A DNA stretch of 28,571 nt, taken from contig DPJL01000387.1 of NCBI GenBank assembly GCA_003543035.1, positions 1 to 28,571 of the forward strand, read 5' to 3'. The DNA comes from Micromonosporaceae bacterium. GTDB taxonomy: Bacteria; Actinomycetota; Actinomycetes; Mycobacteriales; Micromonosporaceae. Positions within the stretch are counted from its first letter, which is position 1. Every line of letters starts with the position of its first letter. Under the pieces are notes generated by a model. That model was given only the letters and a program-made list of their open reading frames with translations. It was not told the origin of the DNA and made no database searches. Of this stretch, positions 24,659 to 28,571 are shown one piece after another. Made by a program: the position numbers and the translations under genes.

Positions 24659-25258
24659 TTGCGGAAAGTGTGCGCCCAAGCTCCGACCGTGGAGACTCCC
24701 GAGTGGTCACGGCACTCGATGCCGAATGACTCCGCGAGCCGGTACGGGCCCGCGGAGGACCCCGGCTATGAAGGCTTTCACACCTACGCGACGAGCGACC
24801 TCTACGACAGCAACGGCGGCGACGAGCGATGGCCGGACAACTGGGCCGCTCCGCAATCGGCCGTTCCGTATCCGGGTGAGTCGCATGCGGATGACGAAGA
24901 TGAATATGACGACGAGGATGAGGCGGCGATCAAGCGCGACTATTGGACGGCGCTGCTGTGGACGTCCGGCTGGTACGCGGTACCCATAATCATCCTGGTT
25001 TTAAGGGCATTGCTTTTAAGCGGCGATCCGGACCCGGTCTGCACCGCGGCCGGCCTCGGCGGGTGCACGTCGCCTCGCGCCGACGCCCTGGCCACCCTCA
25101 TCTCCAACGCACCACTGTGGTGCTTCTCCCTGGTCGGAGCGCTCACGTTGGCCCTGGTGCTGCGGTGGGCAAGTGACTCGTGGCGAGCCGCGACGATCGG
25201 CTTCTGTGCGGCGGTCGTCTCCGGCGGCGCGATGACCGTGCTCTACGGCATCTTGTAA
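24659..25258 (+). CDS. membrane protein with acidic cytoplasmic tail, unknown function
   Basis: A 199-residue protein. TTG at 24659 is chosen because GGAGG lies six bases upstream; an ATG at 24719 would remove 20 residues. The first 95 residues are hydrophilic and end in a very acidic run (HADDEDEYDDEDEAAIK). Then come three membrane segments (about 98-118, 148-168 and 172-195), with a Cys-containing loop (DPVCTAAGLGGCTS) between the first two. I recognise no family. It is divergent from dnaB across the DnaA-box array, so DnaA could affect both genes. Confidence 0.75.
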   Translation: MRKVCAQAPTVETPEWSRHSMPNDSASRYGPAEDPGYEGFHTYATSDLYDSNGGDERWPDNWAAPQSAVPYPGESHADDEDEYDDEDEAAIKRDYWTALLWTSGWYAVPIIILVLRALLLSGDPDPVCTAAGLGGCTSPRADALATLISNAPLWCFSLVGALTLALVLRWASDSWRAATIGFCAAVVSGGAMTVLYGIL

Positions 25259-25332
25259 CGGTAAGCATACGAAGCGGTCACAGCCGATTCCCGTTTGGTG
25301 TCAGCTGAGCCACGACTGCATCTTCCGTGACC

Positions 25333-25362
25333 TTGTGACTGTCGCATAGGGACAGCCATAAA
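25333..25362 (+). promoter_or_regulatory. candidate promoter of the vWA gene
   Basis: TTGTGA (25333-25338) and CATAAA (25357-25362) are 18 bp apart. The spacer contains the inverted repeat CTGTC / GACAG. A GGAGGG ribosome site follows at about 25374, five to six bases before the ATG at 25385. The -10 match is weak, so this is only a candidate. Confidence 0.35.
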
Positions 25363-25384
25363 TTTTCGTTCACGGAGGGTCCAC

Positions 25385-26784
25385 ATGCGACAGCGAGTCC
25401 TACTTCTTCTTGTGGTCACAGCATTGGCCGTCACCGGCTGCGGTAAGAGCGATCGCTCCACCGAGCCAAGCAAACCCGACGGCGGTCCGCGCATTGATAC
25501 CAACGAAGACAACATGTCCACCTTCGCGCTGGATGTGGACACCGCGTCCTATACCTATGCGGCGCGGCAGATCAACGACGGGTCCTGGCCGGATGCGTCG
25601 GCGGTTCGGCCGGAGGAGTTCGTCAATTCCTTTGAGCAGCACTATCCGCAGCCGAAGGGCGACGGCTTCGCGATCCACTCCGATGGTGCCCGGCTGGGCG
25701 ACGGGACGAGGCTGTTGCGGGTCGGTCTGCAGACGCGATCGGAAGAGGGGGAGGAGCGCCGCGACGCCAGCTTGACCTTCGTCATCGATGTTTCGGGTTC
25801 GATGGCCGAGACGGGAAGGCTCGATCTGGTCCAGGATGCGTTGCACTATCTCGTGGATCAGTTGCGGCCGACCGACTCGGTGGCCATCGTCGCCTTCAAT
25901 GACAAGGCTTCCATCAAACGTGAGATGACAAAGGTGTCGGACAAGGAGCGCCTGCACGACGCGATCGACTCGCTGAAAGCCAATGGCAGCACCAACCTTG
26001 GCGCCGGCCTTATCACCGGGTACCAGTTGGCCCGCGACAGCTTCCGAGAGCGCACGACGAACCGGGTCATCCTGCTCTCCGACGGCTTGGCCAACACCGG
26101 CACGATCGACGCCGAAACGCTGCTCAAGAAGATCCGCGCCGAGGCGGACAAAGAGATCGCGCTGCTCGGCGTCGGAGTCGGCAGTGAATATGGCGACAAG
26201 CTCATGGAACAGCTCGCCGACAAGGGCAATGGCTTCGTGGTCTACATCTCCGAGCAGAAGCAAGCTCGCGATCTCTTCGTTCGCAAGCTCCCGGCAACCC
26301 TGTCGGTGCGAGCCAACGACGCCAAAGCACAGGTGGTCTTCGACAAGTCAACTGTCGAGTCCTACCGGCTGGTCGGCTACGAGAATCGCGAGCTGGCCGA
26401 CAAGGACTTCCGAGACGATCGCGTTGACGGCGGCGAGATCGGGCCCGGCCATTCGGTGACCGCTCTTACGTCGTGAAGCTGCGATCCGGGGTCGACGGCC
26501 GGGTGGCACAGGTAAAGGTGCGCTGGCTTGACCCGAGGACGCGAGAGGCTTCCGAAGGCTACGACTCGGTGAACGTGGAAGACCTCGGCGGGACGCTCAA
26601 CCAGTCTTCCGCCGGACTTCGAATCTGTTACGCCGCAGCGTTCTTCGCCGAGGCACTTCGCCGCAAGCCCGCGCCTGAACTCAGTGAGCTGGCGAGAATC
26701 GCCGAAGACGCAAACTCCGAACTCGATGACCCCAAGGTCTCCGAACTCGTTGCCCTGATCAGACGGGCTGCCAGAAACCGCTGA
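25385..26784 (+). pseudogene. von Willebrand A (YfbK-like) lipoprotein, frameshifted
   Basis: The ATG at 25385 follows GGAGGG. The N-terminus is a lipoprotein signal (LLLLVVTALAVTGC, Cys19). A short N-terminal family segment (NMSTFALDVDTASYTYA) is followed by a vWA domain at about 130-310 with a complete MIDAS site: DVSGSM, the Thr in NGSTNLG, and LSDG. Then the DUF3520-type C-terminal region begins (YENRELADKDFRDDRVDGGEIGPGHSVTAL). There the frame stops at 26476 (LTS stop), while the continuation VKLRSGVDGRVAQVKVRW to NR at 26784 is in another frame. One missing T near 26465 (CTTTAC expected) repairs the reading frame to 466 residues. Either the gene is recently broken or the base is a sequencing error. 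The wild-type protein would be an outside-facing lipoprotein that binds a metal-dependent ligand; its role is unknown. Confidence 0.88.
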
Positions 26785-26792
26785 TGACACAG

Positions 26793-26833
26793 AAAGGTGC
26801 TCCCCAGCCACGGGGGATGGGGAGCACCTTTTT
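26793..26833. terminator. bidirectional Rho-independent terminator
   Basis: AAAGGTGCTCCCC (26793-26805) and GGGGAGCACCTTT (26819-26831) make a perfect 13-bp stem with a 13-nt loop, followed by T's on the plus strand (T5 at 26829-26833). It lies between the convergent vWA gene (ends 26784) and rplI (ends 26841) and serves both. Confidence 0.9.
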
Positions 26834-26840
26834 GTATGTG

Positions 26841-27290
26841 TTACTTGGCGGCGACGACGTTCAGGTTGAACTTTGCCGTCACATCCGAGTGCAGTTTGAT
26901 TTGCACCGTGTACCCGCCGGTGGTCTTGATCGGGCCGGAAAGCTCGATCTTCCGCTTGTCCAACACCGGGCCGCCCGCTGCCTTGACCGCATCGGCGATC
27001 TCGGTCGCGGTGACCGAGCCGAAGAGCCGGCCGCCGGTGCCGGCACGCGCCGTCAACGTGACCTTCAGGCCCTCGAGCTGACCCTTGACCTCGTTGGCGT
27101 GGCCCAGGTCGCGGATCTCACGGGACGCACGCGCCCGCTTGATCGTGGCGACCTGCTTCTCCGCACCCTTGGTCCAGGCGATCGCGAAGCCCTGCGGTAG
27201 CAGGTAGTTACGGCCGAAGCCGTCCTTGACCTCGACGATGTCACCGGGGACACCGAGGTTCGGCACCTCTCCAGTAAGGATGATTTTCAT
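26841..27290 (-). CDS. rplI: 50S ribosomal protein L9
   Basis: A 149-residue protein of normal length. The N-terminal domain MKIILTGEVPNLGVPGDIV, then VKDGFGRNYLLPQGFA, is diagnostic; a long connecting helix and the C-terminal rRNA-binding domain (about 80-149) follow. L9 sits near the L1 stalk of the large subunit and helps frame maintenance. GGAGG lies upstream of its ATG. It is the last gene of the rpsF-ssb-rpsR-rplI operon and is followed by a strong terminator. Confidence 0.98.
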   Translation of the reverse strand: MKIILTGEVPNLGVPGDIVEVKDGFGRNYLLPQGFAIAWTKGAEKQVATIKRARASREIRDLGHANEVKGQLEGLKVTLTARAGTGGRLFGSVTATEIADAVKAAGGPVLDKRKIELSGPIKTTGGYTVQIKLHSDVTAKFNLNVVAAK

Positions 27291-27304
27291 GAAGGCGCCT
27301 CCTC

Positions 27305-27544
27305 TCAGCGACCGGTGGTGGTGTACGGCAGGAGCGCCATTTCACGGGCGTTCTTGACCGCTTTGGCGATCTGACGCTGCTGCTGTGTGGTCACACCGGT
27401 CACCCGCCGAGCGCGGATCTTGCCGCGGTCGGAGATGAACTTGCGCAGCAGCGCGGTGTCCTTGTAGTCGATGTAGGCGATCCCCTCCTTCTCGAGCGGA
27501 TTCACCTTCTTCTTTGGCTTACGCAGGGCCGGAGCCTTTGCCAT
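27305..27544 (-). CDS. rpsR: 30S ribosomal protein S18 (cysteine-free form)
   Basis: A 79-residue protein. IDYKDTALLRKFISDRGKI, then RARRVTG, and NAREMALLPYT are typical S18. The N-terminal Cys pair and the later Cys found in zinc-binding S18 are replaced (KKKVNPLEKEG and VTGVTTQQQRQ), so this is the zinc-independent C-minus form although it sits in the main ribosomal operon and not in a zinc-controlled one. It binds S6 and 16S rRNA. The gene lies 14 bp before rplI. Confidence 0.97.
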   Translation of the reverse strand: MAKAPALRKPKKKVNPLEKEGIAYIDYKDTALLRKFISDRGKIRARRVTGVTTQQQRQIAKAVKNAREMALLPYTTTGR

Positions 27545-27568
27545 CTCTACTTACCTCAATTACGTGTC

Positions 27569-28096
27569 TTAGAACGGTGGTTCTTCGTCGAAATTGCTTC
27601 CACCGGAACCGCCCTGACCGACCGGAGCCGCGGTTGCCCACGGATCGTCGGCGTAGCTGCCGCCTTGGCTGGGAGCTCCACCGGCGTTGCCGCCGCCGGA
27701 ACCAAAACCTCCACCGCTGGTGCCGCCGGAACGCGACATCTTCTGCACCTTCGCCGTGGCATACCTCAGCGAGGGGCCGATCTCGTCGACTTCCAGCTCG
27801 TAGACCGTGCGCTTCTCGCCCTCGCGGGTCTCATACGACCGCTGACGCAGCCGTCCTGAAACGATCACACGGGCCCCACGGTGCAGTGACTCGGCGACGT
27901 TTTCCGCCACCTGGCGCCACACGGAACAGGCCAGGAAGAGCGGCTCGCCGTCCTTCCATTCGCCGGAGGCGCGGTCCAGGGTCCGCGGCGTCGAAGCGAT
28001 GCGGAATTTGGCGACCGCCGCACCCGACGGGGTGAAGCGCAGCTCAGGATCATCGGTCAGGTTGCCGATGACCGTGATAGTGGTTTCTCCAGCCAT
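27569..28096 (-). CDS. ssb: single-stranded DNA-binding protein SSB
   Basis: A 175-residue protein with an OB fold at 1-110 (TTITVIGNLTDDPELRFTPS, then WRQVAENVAESLHRGARVIVSGRLRQRSYETREG), a Gly/Ser-rich linker and the acidic C-terminal tip DEEPPF that recruits repair and replication proteins. It forms tetramers on single-stranded DNA. The position between rpsF and rpsR is the conserved actinomycete order and marks it as the main housekeeping SSB. Confidence 0.98.
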   Translation of the reverse strand: MAGETTITVIGNLTDDPELRFTPSGAAVAKFRIASTPRTLDRASGEWKDGEPLFLACSVWRQVAENVAESLHRGARVIVSGRLRQRSYETREGEKRTVYELEVDEIGPSLRYATAKVQKMSRSGGTSGGGFGSGGGNAGGAPSQGGSYADDPWATAAPVGQGGSGGSNFDEEPPF

Positions 28097-28189
28097 AACT
28101 CAGCTCCTCATATCACACTTTGTCTGTTGCTCAGGCTGCCATAGCTGTGCGACAGGTTGCGTGAAGGGCGGGTCCGGTCGGCCCGAACG

Positions 28190-28480
28190 TCAGCGGACGT
28201 CCGGACGGATGACCTTGGTACGCAGCACTGACTCGTTCAGCTTCAGCTGACGATCCAGCTCAGCCACGGCCGCAGGCGTCGCCTGCAGGTCGATGACGGC
28301 GTAGATTCCTTCGGCCTTCTTGTTGATCTCGAAGGAGAGCCGGCGACGGCCCCACACATCAAGATTTTCGACCGAACCACCCGACGTACGGATCACGTTG
28401 AGATACGTGTCGAGCGACGGGGCAACGGTGCGTTCCTCGAGACTGGGGTCGAGGATCACCATAACTTCGTAATGACGCAA
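28190..28480 (-). CDS. rpsF: 30S ribosomal protein S6
   Basis: A 96-residue protein from a TTG at 28480, with MRHYEVMVILDPSLEERTV at the N-terminus, VWGRRRLSFEINKKAEGIYAV in the middle and LKLNESVLRTKVIRPD near the end. AGGAGGTGAG lies ten bases upstream of the TTG, which decides the start. S6 pairs with S18 on the platform of the small subunit. It is the first gene of the operon with ssb, rpsR and rplI and has a structured leader. Confidence 0.98.
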   Translation of the reverse strand: MRHYEVMVILDPSLEERTVAPSLDTYLNVIRTSGGSVENLDVWGRRRLSFEINKKAEGIYAVIDLQATPAAVAELDRQLKLNESVLRTKVIRPDVR

Positions 28481-28489
28481 GACTTTCTC

Positions 28490-28534
28490 ACCTCCTATGG
28501 GCTTGGCGGCTACGGTCTGTCCGTAGCAGGAGGT
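28490..28534 (-). promoter_or_regulatory. rpsF leader fold that can hide the ribosome site (S6:S18-type)
   Basis: In mRNA order: ACCUCCU (28534-28528), directly followed by a hairpin GCUACGG-ACAGA-CCGUAGC (28527-28509), a 12-nt linker CGCCAAGCCCAU, then AGGAGGU (28496-28490), which is the rpsF ribosome site. ACCUCCU pairs perfectly with AGGAGGU, so the two helices stack and close the start region, with a CCG-containing single strand beside them. This resembles the S6:S18 autoregulatory leader known upstream of rpsF in many bacteria, in which a CCG bulge is bound by the complex. The pairing is seen; the binding is inferred. Confidence 0.55.
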
Positions 28535-28571
28535 CTAGCGACTGGGCAATGCTACAGGACGCCCTCGGGCC

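Noticed and set aside
25400..26263. 287-codon minus-strand frame opposite the vWA gene
   Set aside because: It is antisense to a clear vWA coding region and has no ribosome site.

Overview
The window looks like a chromosomal segment from a Gram-positive, high-GC actinomycete. Evidence is the G/C-rich third codon positions, frequent GTG/TTG starts, several actinomycete regulator families (BTAD/NB-ARC/TPR, XRE-TPR) and the conserved block rpsF-ssb-rpsR-rplI with dnaB nearby. The cysteine-free S18 would fit Micromonosporales-type lineages, but I cannot fix the genus.

Layout. 1-1091: end of a polytopic membrane glycosyltransferase (GT87-like), cut by the window edge. 1125-7774 (minus): a 2,099-residue secreted RHS/YD-repeat protein with a 211-residue variable tip, followed 20 bp downstream by a 92-residue membrane protein with a strong ribosome site and a terminator, a layout that suggests toxin and immunity. 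7775-8356: non-coding, with two inverted-repeat structures. 8357-14843 (plus): a tandem duplication of a large BTAD-NB-ARC-TPR regulator; the first copy is split by a one-base frameshift and the second is intact. 14878-15952 (minus): a tightly overlapping fluoride-export operon (two FluC/CrcB genes around a DUF190 gene). It is divergent from a DUF2975 membrane protein plus small HTH pair (16052-16860), with a promoter and repeated ATCGA operator-like motifs between them. 16875-18625: a small membrane protein, an SMP-30-type lactonase and a divergent Lrp/AsnC regulator. 18626-19560: a sparse region with two or three possible small genes and a strong hairpin; the best is a 33-residue acidic peptide with a near-perfect ribosome site, divergent from an XRE-TPR regulator. 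19561-21320: XRE-TPR regulator and a coupled Nudix hydrolase.

21317-24365 (minus): dnaB and a coupled hotdog-fold protein. DnaB carries a 406-residue intein inside its ATP-binding loop. The intein begins with Ala and shows the Trp/Cys/Thr signature of class 3 inteins, with an intact LAGLIDADG endonuclease that contains two zinc-finger-like cysteine clusters. Just upstream of dnaB is a compact array of about ten DnaA-box-like 9-mers, mostly 11-12 bp apart. 24659-26784 (plus): a membrane protein and a von Willebrand A lipoprotein broken by a second one-base frameshift. 26793-28571 (minus): terminator, rplI, rpsR, ssb and rpsF. The rpsF leader can fold into a structure that hides its ribosome site and resembles the known S6:S18 autoregulatory element.

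The most noteworthy items are the DnaA-box array at dnaB, the class 3 intein with zinc-finger-like insertions, the RHS plus membrane-protein pair, the small peptide divergent from the XRE-TPR regulator, and the rpsF leader fold. Both frameshifts look like loss of one T from a TTT run, so assembly error must be considered.
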